DNA of 64,000 bases from Pseudomonas nitroreducens. GTDB lineage: Bacteria; Pseudomonadota; Gammaproteobacteria; Pseudomonadales; Pseudomonadaceae. The stretch is from the NCBI RefSeq assembly GCF_014204515.1, contig NZ_JACHLI010000023.1, forward strand, positions 59,430 through 123,429, written 5' to 3'. The stretch's first letter is position 1. Each line of letters opens with the position of its first letter. The notes under the pieces were generated by a model, which was not told where the DNA came from, ran no database searches, and was given only the letters and a program-made list of their open reading frames with translations. This document shows, in pieces, positions 1 through 8,712 of the stretch. Both the position numbers and the translations under genes were made by a program.

Positions 1-1
1 C

Positions 2-262
2 AGCATCATGGTCGATTGCAGCCACGCCAACAGCGGCAAGGACCCGCTGCGCCAGCCGGCCGTACTGGGCAGCGTGCTCGACCAGCGCCTGGCCGGCGAC
101 GCCTCGCTGCGCGGCGTGATGCTGGAGAGTCACCTGTTCGATGGCTGCCAGGCGTTGTCTGGTGAGCTGCGCTACGGCGTCTCGATCACCGACGGTTGCC
201 TGGGCTGGAGCGGCACCGAGGCGTTGCTGCTGAACGCGGCGGAGCGCCTGCGTCGCGGTTGA
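2..262 (+). CDS. 3-deoxy-7-phosphoheptulonate (DAHP) synthase, class I, C-terminal fragment
   Basis: This is the last 86 residues of a gene cut by the left window edge. The retained sequence reads VDCSHANSGKDP and YGVSITDGCLGW, which are conserved near the C terminus of class I (AroF/G/H-type) DAHP synthases. These enzymes condense phosphoenolpyruvate with erythrose-4-phosphate in the first step of the shikimate pathway. The residues that decide which aromatic amino acid inhibits the enzyme lie outside the window, so the isozyme cannot be named. A DAHP synthase beside cobN is also the arrangement I recall in P. aeruginosa. The family call is firm; the isozyme is not. Confidence 0.9.
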   Translation, partial: SIMVDCSHANSGKDPLRQPAVLGSVLDQRLAGDASLRGVMLESHLFDGCQALSGELRYGVSITDGCLGWSGTEALLLNAAERLRRG

Positions 263-269
263 TGCTTTT

Positions 270-340
270 GTAGGAGCGAGCTTGCTCGCGAACAAGCCCC
301 GCTGCGGTGGTTGGTTCGCGAGCAAGCTCGCTCCTACAGG
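270..340. repeat. REP pair (family A, GTAGGAGCGAGCTTGCTCGCGAA)
   Basis: Two copies of the palindromic unit face each other, separated by about 20 nt, and could fold into a long hairpin in RNA. The same unit recurs at 9122, 14490, 21870, 34269, 39828 and 62319. The pair follows directly after the DAHP synthase stop codon. Confidence 0.9.
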
Positions 341-373
341 TAAACCCACCCGCGTGCTGGAAGATGGCTTCGC

Positions 374-446
374 GCAGGAGCGGACTTCGTCCGCGGTAGG
401 TCCGTATCGCGCAGGATGCCATCGCGGACGGAGTCCGCTCCTACGA
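374..446. repeat. Palindromic repeat pair (family B, GGAGCGGACTTCGTCCGCG)
   Basis: Two inverted copies of a unit related to family A but with GGACTTCGTCC in place of GAGCTTGCTC. Related copies occur at 8713, 8936, 34320 and 61097. Confidence 0.85.
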
Positions 447-545
447 GATCAAAGGCCATCAGCCTAACCCTGGCTACGCGCCCAGCTCCTCAAGCGGGAA
501 AGGGGGCCGTTCGGTGCAACCCTTGTGTCAGCCGGTACGGACGGC

Positions 546-580
546 TCCCTCTCCCTCCGGGAGAGGGCTGGGGTGAGGGG
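546..580. repeat. Palindromic repeat (family C, CCCTCTCCC...GGGAGAGGG)
   Basis: A short CT-rich hairpin followed by CTGGGGTGAGGGG. Related copies occur at 4465, 22009 and 39942. The rest of 581-704, before the cobN stop codon, holds only degraded repeat-like sequence and no gene I can support. Confidence 0.75.
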
Positions 581-704
581 AATTCAGTGGCATGGACTCT
601 CAGCCCGAAGAGGACAGTTGCTCCTACAAGATCGAAGGCGCTCAGCCTGGTCCTCTCCTGCAAAGGAGGCGGGATGATCTGCTTCGATGTGAGCACATAT
701 TCCC

Positions 705-3700
705 TCACTGCTCCTCGCTGTCCACCAGCAGATTCTCCAGCGTCTCCCGGTACTCTCCCGGCTCCTCCCACAACCCGCGCTGCTGCGCCTCCACCAGGCG
801 TTCGGCGATGTCGCGCAGGGCTTCGGGGTTGTGCTGGCGGATGAACTCGCGGGTGTCGTCGTCCAGCAGGTAGGCGTCGGCCAGCAGGCGGTACTGGTGG
901 TCGTCCACCAGTTGGCTGGTGGCGTCGAAGGCGAACAGGTAGTCCACCGTCGCGGCCAGTTCGAAGGCGCCCTTGTAGCCGTGGCGTTTCATGCCGGCGA
1001 TCCATTTCGGGTTCACCGCACGGGCGCGCACCACGCGGCCGAGCTCTTCCTTCAGAGTGCGGATGCGCGGGTTGTCCGGCTGGCTGTGGTCGCCGTGGTA
1101 GCTGGCCAGCGACTGGCCCTGGATGACCTCGGCGGCGGCCAGCATGCCGCCCTGGAACTGGTAGTAGTCGTTGGAATCGAGGATGTCGTGCTCGCGATTG
1201 TCCTGGTTGTGCAGCACCGCCTGCAGGCCGGAGAGGCGCTGGGCGAAGCGCTCGCGCGCCGGCGTGCCGTCGTCGCTGGCGCCGTAGGCGTAGCCGCCCC
1301 AGTTGAGGTAGGCCTCGGCGAGGTCGGCGCGGCTGTCCCACTGGCGCGATTCGATTACGCCCTGCACGCCGGCGCCGTAGGCACCGGGCTGGGCGCCGAA
1401 GATGCGCCAGCCGGCCTGGCGGCGCGCTTCATCAAGCTCCAATCCCTCGGCCTGCAGACGTGCCTGATCGGTCCGCACGCGGGCGGCCAGCGGGTTCAGG
1501 TCGTCCGACTCGTCCAGCGCGGCGACTGCCTGCACGGCGGCGTCGAAGAGGCGGATGAGGTTGGCGAAGGCGTCGCGGAAGAAACCCGACACACGCAGCG
1601 TCACGTCGACCCGCGGGCGGTCGAGCAGGGTGATCGGCAGGATTTCGAAGTCTTCCACGCGCTGGCTGCCAGCCTGCCACACCGGACGCACGCCGAGCAG
1701 CGCCAGGGCCTGGGCGATGTCGTCGCCGCCGGTGCGCATGGTCGCGGTGCCCCACACCGACAGGCCGAGTTGGCGCAGGTGGTCGCCATGGTCCTGCAGG
1801 TGGCGTTCGAGCAGCCGGCTGGCGGACTGGAAGCCCAGACGGAAGGCGGTGGGCGTGGGCAGGTTGCGCACATCCACGGTGAAGAAGTTGCGCCCGGTGG
1901 GCAGCACGTCGACCCGCCCACGGCTGGGTGCGCCGCTGGGACCGGGTGGGACGAAGCGACCGTCGAGGCCGGCGAGCAGATGGCCGATTTCGCTGGCGCC
2001 ACAGGCGTCCAGGGTCGGCGCGATCTGCTGGTGAAGCTGCGCCAGCACCGCCGCGCTGGCCTGGCCGGGCGCGCTGGCCAAGCCGTCGATCAGGCGCAGG
2101 GCGAACAGCTCCAGGCGCTCGCGGGTGTCGCCGTTGCTGCGCCAGGACTCGTCGCTCACGGCGAGCAGTACATCCGGGCGCGGGCCTTGCCAGGCGTCGG
2201 CGAAGGCTTCGTCCAGCGGATCGCGACCCAGTTGCAGGTCCTCGCTCAGCGCGCGCAGCAGGCTGGCGCTGGCGCCGCGTCCGTCGCCGCGTGGAATGCG
2301 CACCAGCGACAGCAGCGTGTCGCGGCGCAGATCGCCCACGGGTGACTCACCGAAGACATGTAGACCATCGCGAATCTGCGATTCCTTGAGGTCGCACAGG
2401 TAGGCGTCCAGCTGCGGCAGCCAGCTGTCTTCGTCGTCGCTCAGTTGCAGGCCCAGTTCGCGGTCCAGCGCGGTTTTGCGCACCAGCGCGAGGATGTCGC
2501 CGCGCAGTTCGCTGGCGCGGCGCGGGTCGAGCAGGGAGGCGTCGTAGTACTCGTCGGCCAGGCGTTCGAGGTCGCGCAGCGGGCCGTAGTTTTCCGCGCG
2601 GGTCAGCGGCGGCATCAGGTGGTCGATGATCACCGCCTGGGCGCGGCGCTTGGCCTGCGCACCTTCGCCCGGGTCGTTGACGATGAACGGGTAGAGGTTC
2701 GGCAGCGCGCCGAGGATCGCGTCCGGCCAGCATTCCTCGGAGAGCCCGACTCCCTTGCCCGGCAGCCACTCCAGGTTGCCGTGCTTGCCGACGTGGACCA
2801 CCGCGTCGGAGCCGAGCACCTCGCGCAGCCAGAAGTAGAAGGCGAGGTAGCCGTGGGGCGGCACCAGCGAGGGATCGTGGTAGATCGCTGCGGCGTCGAG
2901 CTGGTAGCCGCGTGCAGGCTGGATACCGACGAAGGCCAGGCCGAAACGCAGGCCGGCGACCATCATCCGTCCGCTGCGGAACATCGGGTCCTGCTGCGGC
3001 TCGCCCCAGCGTTCGCGCACGGCTTGCTGGTTGGCCTCAGGCAAGCACGCAAAGCAGGCGAGGTAGTCGTCCAGCGCCAGGCTCTGCGCGCAGGGGCGCA
3101 GGTCGAGGCTGTCCAGGTCGTTGCTGACGCCGCCGAGCAGTTGCTGGATCAGCGCGGTGCCGGAATCCGGCAGGCCGGCGACCGGGTAGCCCTGCGCCTC
3201 CAGCGCGCGCAGGATGTTCAGCGCGGTGGCTGGGGTGTCGAGACCGACACCGTTGCCGATGCGCCCGTCGCGGGTCGGGTAATTGGCCAGGATCAGCGCC
3301 ACGCGCTTGTCGGCGTTGTGCTTGCGCGCCAGCAGCATCCAGCGCCGCGCCAGCTCGGCGACGAAGTCCATGCCCGGCAGGTGCGCCAGGTAGCAGACCA
3401 CGTCGCTCTGGCTGCGCTCGCTGCGCCAGGCCAGGCCCTTGAAGCTGATCGGCCGGGTGATGAGGCGGCCGTCCAGCTCCGGCAGCGCGATGTGCATGGC
3501 CAGGTCGCGCGGGCCGAGGCCCTGCGGGTTGGCGCGCCAGAGATCGAGGTTGTCCAGCGAGCAGATGGCTTGCAGCACCGGCACGTCGCGGCGGAAGGGG
3601 CGCTCCTGCGGCGCCTCCGGGTTCGACTGGGCGAAGCCGGTGGTGTTGATGATCAGCTCGGCGTCGGCGCTATGCAGCAGGCTTTCCACCGCCTCCAGGC

Positions 3701-4436
3701 AGGCCGCTTCCTTGAGGCTGGCCACGGCGATGGGCAGCGGGTTGATGCCCTGGGCCTGCAGACGTTCGCAGAAGGTGTCGATGAAGCCGGTGTTCGCCGC
3801 CTGCAGGTGGGTGCGATAGAACAGCAGCGCGGCAACCGGGGACTCGGGGTTCCAGTCGGCCTGCCAGCGGGCGAGATCGCAACTGCCGACTTGCGGGTGA
3901 TAGACCGCCACGCGCGGCAAGGTCTGCGGCTCGCCCCAGGGGTAGTCGCGTTGCAGATGACGGTTGGCCAGGCAGGCGAAGAACTGTCGGGCGTTGTCCA
4001 GGCCGCCCTGGCGCAGGTACTGCCAGAGGCGCTCGGCATCCTGCGGCGCGACATTGCAGAGCGCGGCGAGTTCGGGGTCGGGCTTGTCGTCGCCGGGCAC
4101 CGCTATCAGCGTGACGCCGCGCTCGGCCAGCGCCGCCAACTGCTCCACGCCGTAGCGCCAGTAGCCGACGCCGCCGTGCACCGAGATCAGGATGACCTTC
4201 GCGTGCTGCAGTACCTCGTCGACGTAGAGGTCCACCGAGGCGTGGTTCTGCAGCTGCATGGGATTGGCCAGGCGCAGGCTCGGGTAGTCCTCCGGCAGCT
4301 CGCGGGCGGCCTCGGCGAGCAGCGCCAGGTGCGAGTCGCCGCTGCAGAGGATCACCAGCTCGGCGGGCGTCTGGGCCAGGTGGGCGATGCCGTCGTCGGG
4401 GACGAAGCCGCCGGGTTGGGTGCGCAGCAGGTGCAT
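705..4436 (-). CDS. cobN: Cobaltochelatase subunit CobN (aerobic pathway)
   Basis: CobN is the large, corrin-binding subunit of the ATP-dependent CobNST cobaltochelatase, which inserts Co(II) into hydrogenobyrinic acid a,c-diamide in the aerobic B12 pathway. The 1243-residue protein is full length for the family and is CobN/BchH-like throughout, for example in the HVGKHGNLEWLPGKG region near residue 555. It starts with ATG at 4436 and ends at 705. It lies downstream of cobW on the same strand, 165 nt away, so the two are probably cotranscribed from the cobW riboswitch leader despite repeats in the gap. CobS/CobT or ChlI/ChlD-type partners are not in the window. Long open frames on the opposite strand here are GC-rich shadows. 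Confidence 0.96.
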   Translation of the reverse strand: MHLLRTQPGGFVPDDGIAHLAQTPAELVILCSGDSHLALLAEAARELPEDYPSLRLANPMQLQNHASVDLYVDEVLQHAKVILISVHGGVGYWRYGVEQLAALAERGVTLIAVPGDDKPDPELAALCNVAPQDAERLWQYLRQGGLDNARQFFACLANRHLQRDYPWGEPQTLPRVAVYHPQVGSCDLARWQADWNPESPVAALLFYRTHLQAANTGFIDTFCERLQAQGINPLPIAVASLKEAACLEAVESLLHSADAELIINTTGFAQSNPEAPQERPFRRDVPVLQAICSLDNLDLWRANPQGLGPRDLAMHIALPELDGRLITRPISFKGLAWRSERSQSDVVCYLAHLPGMDFVAELARRWMLLARKHNADKRVALILANYPTRDGRIGNGVGLDTPATALNILRALEAQGYPVAGLPDSGTALIQQLLGGVSNDLDSLDLRPCAQSLALDDYLACFACLPEANQQAVRERWGEPQQDPMFRSGRMMVAGLRFGLAFVGIQPARGYQLDAAAIYHDPSLVPPHGYLAFYFWLREVLGSDAVVHVGKHGNLEWLPGKGVGLSEECWPDAILGALPNLYPFIVNDPGEGAQAKRRAQAVIIDHLMPPLTRAENYGPLRDLERLADEYYDASLLDPRRASELRGDILALVRKTALDRELGLQLSDDEDSWLPQLDAYLCDLKESQIRDGLHVFGESPVGDLRRDTLLSLVRIPRGDGRGASASLLRALSEDLQLGRDPLDEAFADAWQGPRPDVLLAVSDESWRSNGDTRERLELFALRLIDGLASAPGQASAAVLAQLHQQIAPTLDACGASEIGHLLAGLDGRFVPPGPSGAPSRGRVDVLPTGRNFFTVDVRNLPTPTAFRLGFQSASRLLERHLQDHGDHLRQLGLSVWGTATMRTGGDDIAQALALLGVRPVWQAGSQRVEDFEILPITLLDRPRVDVTLRVSGFFRDAFANLIRLFDAAVQAVAALDESDDLNPLAARVRTDQARLQAEGLELDEARRQAGWRIFGAQPGAYGAGVQGVIESRQWDSRADLAEAYLNWGGYAYGASDDGTPARERFAQRLSGLQAVLHNQDNREHDILDSNDYYQFQGGMLAAAEVIQGQSLASYHGDHSQPDNPRIRTLKEELGRVVRARAVNPKWIAGMKRHGYKGAFELAATVDYLFAFDATSQLVDDHQYRLLADAYLLDDDTREFIRQHNPEALRDIAERLVEAQQRGLWEEPGEYRETLENLLVDSEEQ

Positions 4437-4464
4437 GGGTCAGGCCTTGTCGCTCGATGGAAAC

Positions 4465-4500
4465 ACCCTCTCCCCAGCCCTCTCCCTGAAGGGAGAGGGA
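4465..4500. repeat. Palindromic repeat (family C)
   Basis: CT-rich hairpin in the cobW-cobN gap: CTCTCCCTGAAGGGAGAG with flanking CCCTCTCCCCAG. Confidence 0.75.
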
Positions 4501-4528
4501 GCGGTTCGGCGTCTGCGAATAGCTCTGC

Positions 4529-4598
4529 GTAGGATGGGTGGAGTGCAGCGATACCCATCATCGGCGGTGGGTATCGCTGCGCTCCACGCCACCCTACG
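4529..4598. repeat. Palindromic repeat (family E, GTAGGATGGGTGGAG...CTCCACGCCACCCTAC)
   Basis: A near-perfect long hairpin of about 70 nt between cobW and cobN. GGTGGAG...GCGATACCC pairs with GGGTATCGC...CTCCAC. The only other copy I see in the window is at 23172. In the cobW-cobN transcript it would form a stable stem and could stabilise the 3' end of the cobW part. Confidence 0.8.
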
Positions 4599-4601
4599 GA
4601 A

Positions 4602-5654
4602 TTACGTCAATGCAGTACGCAGCTCGTTGGCGATGGTGGCCTGGTCCAGTTCCTGGCCGATCACCACCAGGCGCGTGCTGCGGGTTTCGTCGCTGCGCCA
4701 GGCGCGATCGAAGTGCTTGTCGAAGCGCTTGCCGACGCCCTGCACCAGCAGGCGCATGGGCTTGCCGGGGATGGCGACGAAGCCCTTGATGCGCAGCACG
4801 GCGTGGCGCTCGACCAGGGCATTCAACGCGTCGAGCAGGGCGCGTTCTTCCACTTCCGGCAGGTCGACGTGGAAGGAGTCGAACTCGTCGTGGTCGTGGT
4901 CTTCATGACCTTCGTGGTCGTGGTGGGTGGGGCGGCTGTCGATGTGCAGCTCGGCCTCGGCGTTCAGCCCCAGCAGTACCGAAAGCGGCAGCTGGCCGGC
5001 GCTGGCCTCGACGATCTTCACCGCTGGCGGCAGTTCCTCGGCGACGTGGGCGCGGACCTCGGCGAGGGTTTGGGCGTCGAGCAGGTCGGCCTTGTTCAGC
5101 ACCACCAGGTCGGCGCTGGCCAGCTGATCTTCGAAGAGTTCGTGCAGCGGCGATTCGTGGTCCAGGTTCGGGTCCTGCTGGCGCTGCTCGTCCACCTGCT
5201 CGGGATGGGCGGCGAAGGTGCCGGCGGCCACGGCCGGGCTGTCGACCACGGTGATTACTGCATCGACGGTGCAGGCGTTGCGGATTTCCGGCCACTGGAA
5301 GGCCTGCACCAGCGGCTTGGGCAGGGCCAGGCCGGAGGTCTCGATGAGGATCTGGTCGAGGTCGCCACGGCGCGCCACCAGCTCGCGCATCACCGGGAAG
5401 AATTCTTCCTGCACGGTGCAGCACAGGCAGCCGTTGGCCAGCTCGAAGACGCGGCCGACCGCCTCTTCTTCGCTGCAACCGATGGAGCACTGCTTGAGGA
5501 TTTCGCCGTCGATGCCCAGCTCGCCGAACTCGTTGACGATCACCGCGATGCGGCGGCCTTCGGCGTTGTCGAGCATGTGGCGCAGGAGCGTGGTTTTGCC
5601 GGCGCCGAGGAAGCCGGTGACGATGGTGACGGGGAGTTTGGCCAGGGTTTTCAT
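4602..5654 (-). CDS. cobW: CobW-family GTPase / metallochaperone
   Basis: A member of the COG0523 G3E GTPases. CobW is thought to supply Co(II) to the CobNST chelatase. The 350-residue protein has a P-loop GFLGAGKT at residues 14-21, the metal-site motif CLCC at 76-79, NKAD at 187-190, and a His/Asp/Glu-rich linker at about 243-262 before the C-terminal domain. The frame stays open to 5864, but the ATG at 5654 (MKTLAKLPVTIVTG) fits family N termini, whereas the upstream extension would run through leader RNA. The gene sits directly upstream of cobN and about 245 nt downstream of a cobalamin riboswitch on the same strand, so expression should fall when B12 is plentiful. Confidence 0.94.
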   Translation of the reverse strand: MKTLAKLPVTIVTGFLGAGKTTLLRHMLDNAEGRRIAVIVNEFGELGIDGEILKQCSIGCSEEEAVGRVFELANGCLCCTVQEEFFPVMRELVARRGDLDQILIETSGLALPKPLVQAFQWPEIRNACTVDAVITVVDSPAVAAGTFAAHPEQVDEQRQQDPNLDHESPLHELFEDQLASADLVVLNKADLLDAQTLAEVRAHVAEELPPAVKIVEASAGQLPLSVLLGLNAEAELHIDSRPTHHDHEGHEDHDHDEFDSFHVDLPEVEERALLDALNALVERHAVLRIKGFVAIPGKPMRLLVQGVGKRFDKHFDRAWRSDETRSTRLVVIGQELDQATIANELRTALT

Positions 5655-5899
5655 GCGCGCCTCGCAAGCGGAAGTTGGAAGGCGGATGAAGGGCGCGCGC
5701 GCGGGTTCGCCGCGCAACGAAGGTCGCCACCGGATCACCCCGCCCGGTTGTGTGTTGATAACGAACCGGTTCTGGATCTCGCGAGCCAGAGCCAGGCAAG
5801 GCGGAGGATCGGCGGGGACGCGGAGTTGACTGTAGTCAATGAGCAGTCCACGGCGATCCTCCAACGCAGCATGGCCGACGCGCAGCAGATCGAAAACCC

Positions 5900-6075
5900 G
5901 TCACGAGGCAGGTCTCCTGGCTCACAGCCCTCGGGTGTCCCTTCGCCTTCCCGCCCGAATCGGCAGTGGCGCATGAAGAGACAGGCTGTTCACAGTTGCG
6001 GGGGCAGCCGTGGCGCATCCGAAGATTTCCACGTTCCCTCTTAGCTCCGGCCAGCGCCGGAGAACCTCGAAGGGA
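5900..6075 (-). ncRNA. Cobalamin riboswitch upstream of cobW
   Basis: Read on the minus strand, this leader has the AGAGGGAA segment, the conserved GCTGCCCCCGCAACTGT core and the 3' B12-box GAGCCAGGAGACCTGCC (5907-5923). The aptamer is followed by about 245 nt of leader before the cobW ATG. It should repress cobW-cobN when adenosylcobalamin is bound. The expression platform was not resolved by eye. Confidence 0.92.
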
Positions 6076-6078
6076 GGA

Positions 6079-6107
6079 AGGCTACGCAGGGCGGCCGGGG
6101 CGGTCAA
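6079..6107 (-). promoter_or_regulatory. Candidate sigma-70 promoter for the cobW riboswitch transcript
   Basis: On the minus strand, TTGACC (6107-6102) is separated by 17 nt from TAGCCT (6084-6079). Transcription would start near 6072, just at the 5' end of the riboswitch aptamer, which supports the assignment. Found by eye only. Confidence 0.5.
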
Positions 6108-6154
6108 TCGCCGGGGATCGGTTGACGCTTGCAGGCCATCGTGATCAGCTAGCG

Positions 6155-6352
6155 CGGTTTCAGGTGTCTCGCGCCGCGCGCGCGAGGTGAAACGGGAAGC
6201 CGGTGCGTCCGCAAGGACCAGTCCGGCGCTGCCCCCGCAACGGTAAGCGCATCGAGGGTCGTCAGTAGCCACTGTGCCAAGGCATGGGAAGGCTGACCCA
6301 TCCAGCGAGAGTCTTTCGCTGGCGTCGCAAGCCCGGAGACCGGCCTGGAATC
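6155..6352 (+). ncRNA. Cobalamin riboswitch upstream of cbtB
   Basis: On the plus strand this shows GTTTCAGGTGTCTCG, GGGAAGCCGGTGC, the core GCTGCCCCCGCAACGGTAAG and the 3' element AAGCCCGGAGACCGGCCTG. It lies about 115 nt upstream of cbtB and is back to back with the cobW riboswitch. A TTGACG at 6122-6127 could be the -35 of its promoter, but the matching -10 is weak. Confidence 0.93.
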
Positions 6353-6466
6353 CTGACATTTTGGCAACCCGCGGTGGGCGGGCGCAGGCCGTGGCGCGAC
6401 CGTTCCGGCGCGTTCGAATGCGTTCAACCTCTGCGTTCTCTACTTTGATCTTCAGAGGGAACGTTC

Positions 6467-6652
6467 ATGTCCAGCAGCACCCTGACGCACGCGTCGAGCA
6501 CTTCCATCCCCCTTTCCAAGCGCATCAGCCTGGCCGTCGGTGCCAGCCTGCTCGGTGCGCTGCTGGTGTATTTCGCCGGCTTCTCGCACATCGACGCGGT
6601 GCACAACGCCGCCCACGATACGCGGCATAGCGCAGGCTTTCCCTGCCACTAA
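6467..6652 (+). CDS. cbtB: CbtB, small subunit of the CbtAB cobalt transporter
   Basis: A 61-residue protein with one transmembrane helix (about residues 20-40) and a C-terminal HNAAHDTRH segment. CbtB-family proteins carry conserved C-terminal histidines proposed to bind metal. It starts at ATG 6467, behind AGAGGGAACGTTC. It is the first gene after a cobalamin riboswitch and is followed by cbtA, the standard arrangement of this predicted cobalt importer. Function is predicted for the family largely from riboswitch and operon context. Confidence 0.9.
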   Translation: MSSSTLTHASSTSIPLSKRISLAVGASLLGALLVYFAGFSHIDAVHNAAHDTRHSAGFPCH

Positions 6653-6737
6653 AGAACATCTGAGCGTCTGACGAAGGTAACGGCGTCTCGCCGGGTACTG
6701 CCCTGCGCGCTCGAAACGAGATTGTGGAGAAGGAAAA

Positions 6738-7448
6738 ATGATCAAACGAATCGCCCAGACCGCCGGTTTCGCCGGTCTGATCGCCGCGCTGGTGCTCACC
6801 GTGGTCCAGCTGCTGTGGGTCTCCCCGCTGATCCTGAAAGCGGAAACCTACGAGAAGGCCGAGCCGGCCGCCGCGCTGGTCGAGGAACACGCCCATGAGC
6901 ACGCCGATGGCGCTGCTGCCGGTCACCACCACGACGCGGAAGCCTGGGAGCCGGAAGACGGCTGGCAGCGCATCCTCTCCACCACCGGCGGCAACCTGGT
7001 GGTCGCGGTGGGCTTCGCGCTGATGCTGGCCGGCCTGTTCACCCTGCGTGAGCCGGGCAAGACCTCCGAAGGGCTGTTCTGGGGCCTGGCCGGTTTCGCC
7101 GTGTTCACCCTGGCGCCGTCCCTCGGCCTGCCGCCGGAAGTCCCCGGTACCGCCGCCGCCGACCTGAGCCTGCGCCAGACCTGGTGGATCGGCACCGCTG
7201 CCGCCACCGCCGCTGGCCTCGCGCTGCTGGTGTTCGGCCGCCACTGGGCGCTGCGTATCGTCGGCCTCGCGCTGCTGGTGGTGCCCCACGTGATCGGCGC
7301 GCCGCAACCGGAGGTGCATTCGAGCCTGGCGCCGGAAAGCATCGCCCACGAGTTCATCGTTGCCTCGCTGGTCACCAATGCGGTGTTCTGGGCCGCGCTG
7401 GGCCTGGTCGCTGCGTGGCTGTTCCGCCGCTTCGCGCCGTCGACCTGA
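6738..7448 (+). CDS. cbtA: CbtA, membrane subunit of the CbtAB cobalt transporter
   Basis: A 236-residue integral membrane protein with about five hydrophobic segments. The first (about residues 5-30) ends in LLWVSPLILKAE, characteristic of CbtA. A His-rich stretch, EEHAHEHADGAAAGHHHDAE at about 50-69, lies just after the first helix and probably binds metal. ATG 6738 follows GAGAAGGAAAA. The gene is cotranscribed with cbtB behind the B12 riboswitch, and a strong terminator follows, so cbtB-cbtA forms its own unit before cobE-cobM. Confidence 0.93.
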   Translation: MIKRIAQTAGFAGLIAALVLTVVQLLWVSPLILKAETYEKAEPAAALVEEHAHEHADGAAAGHHHDAEAWEPEDGWQRILSTTGGNLVVAVGFALMLAGLFTLREPGKTSEGLFWGLAGFAVFTLAPSLGLPPEVPGTAAADLSLRQTWWIGTAAATAAGLALLVFGRHWALRIVGLALLVVPHVIGAPQPEVHSSLAPESIAHEFIVASLVTNAVFWAALGLVAAWLFRRFAPST

Positions 7449-7466
7449 TACAGGCGTTATCCTCGA

Positions 7467-7505
7467 CCCCGCAGCCGGCCCGGCCGGCTGCGGGGTTTTT
7501 ATTTT
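7467..7505 (+). terminator. Rho-independent terminator after cbtA
   Basis: A perfect 12-bp stem (CCCCGCAGCCGG with CCGGCTGCGGGG) around a CCCGG loop, followed by TTTTTATTTT. It lies 18 nt after the cbtA stop codon. Confidence 0.92.
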
Positions 7506-7525
7506 GTTGTTGAAGGAGAGCGACC

Positions 7526-7942
7526 ATGACGCTGGTTGCCGGCCTCGGTTGCCGCCGCGGCTGCCCGCTCGATGAACTGCGTTCCCTGCTGGGCGATACG
7601 CTGGCCGAGGCCGGGCTGGACGAGTCGAACCTCACCGCGCTGGCCAGTGCCACTCTCAAGGCCGACGAAGAAGGGCTGACGGCCCTGGCCGCCGCCCTCG
7701 ACCTGCCGCTGGCGCTGTTCACCCCGCAACAGCTGGCCGCCTGCGAAAAACGCCTGGGCGAGCCCTCGGAAATGGTGCGCACGGCCACCGGCAGCGCCAG
7801 CGTGGCAGAGGCCGCCGCGCTGCTGCAGGCCGATGCCCAGGGCGGCGCGCCGGCACGTCTGCTGGTGGGCAAACGGCGCAGCGAACAGGCGACCTGCGCG
7901 CTGGCTTTCATTCCCGGCGAATCCGTACAGGAGCTGTCATGA
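7526..7942 (+). CDS. cobE: CobE / CbiG C-terminal-domain protein (cobalamin biosynthesis)
   Basis: A 138-residue protein beginning VAGLGCRRGCP, the signature of CobE and of the C-terminal domain of CbiG. CbiG opens the C-20 lactone ring in the anaerobic pathway; the exact role of stand-alone CobE in the aerobic pathway is unsettled. ATG 7526 has the strong ribosome site GAAGGAGAGCGACC. The stop overlaps the cobM start by 4 nt (ATGA), so the two are translationally coupled. It lies past the cbtA terminator, so it needs either readthrough or its own promoter, which I could not identify. Confidence 0.88.
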   Translation: MTLVAGLGCRRGCPLDELRSLLGDTLAEAGLDESNLTALASATLKADEEGLTALAAALDLPLALFTPQQLAACEKRLGEPSEMVRTATGSASVAEAAALLQADAQGGAPARLLVGKRRSEQATCALAFIPGESVQELS

Positions 7943-8685
7943 CCGTCTACTTCATCGGCGCCGGCCCCGGCGATCCCGAACTCATCACGGTCAAGGGCCA
8001 GCGGCTGATCCGCAGCTGCCCGGTGATCCTCTACGCAGGCTCCCTGGTGCCATCGGCCGTGTTGGAAGGGCACAACGCCGAGCGCGTGGTGAATACCGCC
8101 GAGCTGAACCTGGAGGAAATCGTCGCACTGCTGGCCCAGGCGAATGCCGAGGGCAAGGACGTGGCGCGGGTGCACTCCGGCGACCCGTCGCTGTACGGCG
8201 CCATCGGCGAACAGATTCGCCACCTGCGCGAGCTGGGCATCGCCTACGAGATCGTCCCCGGCGTCACCGCTACCTCGGCCTGCGCGGCGATCCTTGGCTG
8301 CGAACTGACCCTGCCGGATATCTCGCAGACGCTGATCCTCACCCGCTACGCCAGCAAGACGCGCATGCCCGAAGGCGAGTCCCTCGCCGAGCTGGCGCAG
8401 CACCGCGCGACCCTGGCGATTCACCTGGGCGTTGGCCAGTTGGCGAACATCGTCGCCGAACTGCTGCCGCACTACGGCGCCGACTGCCCCATCGCGGTGA
8501 TCCACCGCGCCAGCTGGCCGGACCAGGACCAGGCCACCGGCACCCTCGGCGACATCCTGCCCAAGGCCGAGGCCAAGGGCTTCCGCCGCACGGCGCTGAT
8601 CCTGGTGGGCAAGGTGCTGGGGGCGGAAGGGTTCGCCGATTCGTCGCTGTACAGCGCGGGGCATGCGCATCTGTATCGCCCCTAG
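7939..8685 (+). CDS. cobM: Precorrin-4 C(11)-methyltransferase
   Basis: CobM adds the C-11 methyl group from S-adenosylmethionine to precorrin-4. The 248-residue protein shows the class III methyltransferase pattern: VYFIGAGPGDPELITVKG at residues 3-20, HSGDPSLYGA near 75-84, and VPGVTATSA near 100-108. The length is normal. It is coupled to cobE by a 4-nt overlap. No clear terminator follows; the next 530 nt are stacked repeats. Confidence 0.95.
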   Translation: MTVYFIGAGPGDPELITVKGQRLIRSCPVILYAGSLVPSAVLEGHNAERVVNTAELNLEEIVALLAQANAEGKDVARVHSGDPSLYGAIGEQIRHLRELGIAYEIVPGVTATSACAAILGCELTLPDISQTLILTRYASKTRMPEGESLAELAQHRATLAIHLGVGQLANIVAELLPHYGADCPIAVIHRASWPDQDQATGTLGDILPKAEAKGFRRTALILVGKVLGAEGFADSSLYSAGHAHLYRP

Positions 8686-8712
8686 GGTTGCTGCCTGGGG
8701 CGTTCGTCTTTG

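Noticed and set aside
831..2345. Long open frame on the strand opposite cobN (and another at 2445-4532)
   Set aside because: These are antisense shadows of a GC-rich gene: low-complexity Val/Gln/Ala/Gly/Arg composition, no domain, no ribosome site, and complete overlap with well-supported cobN.
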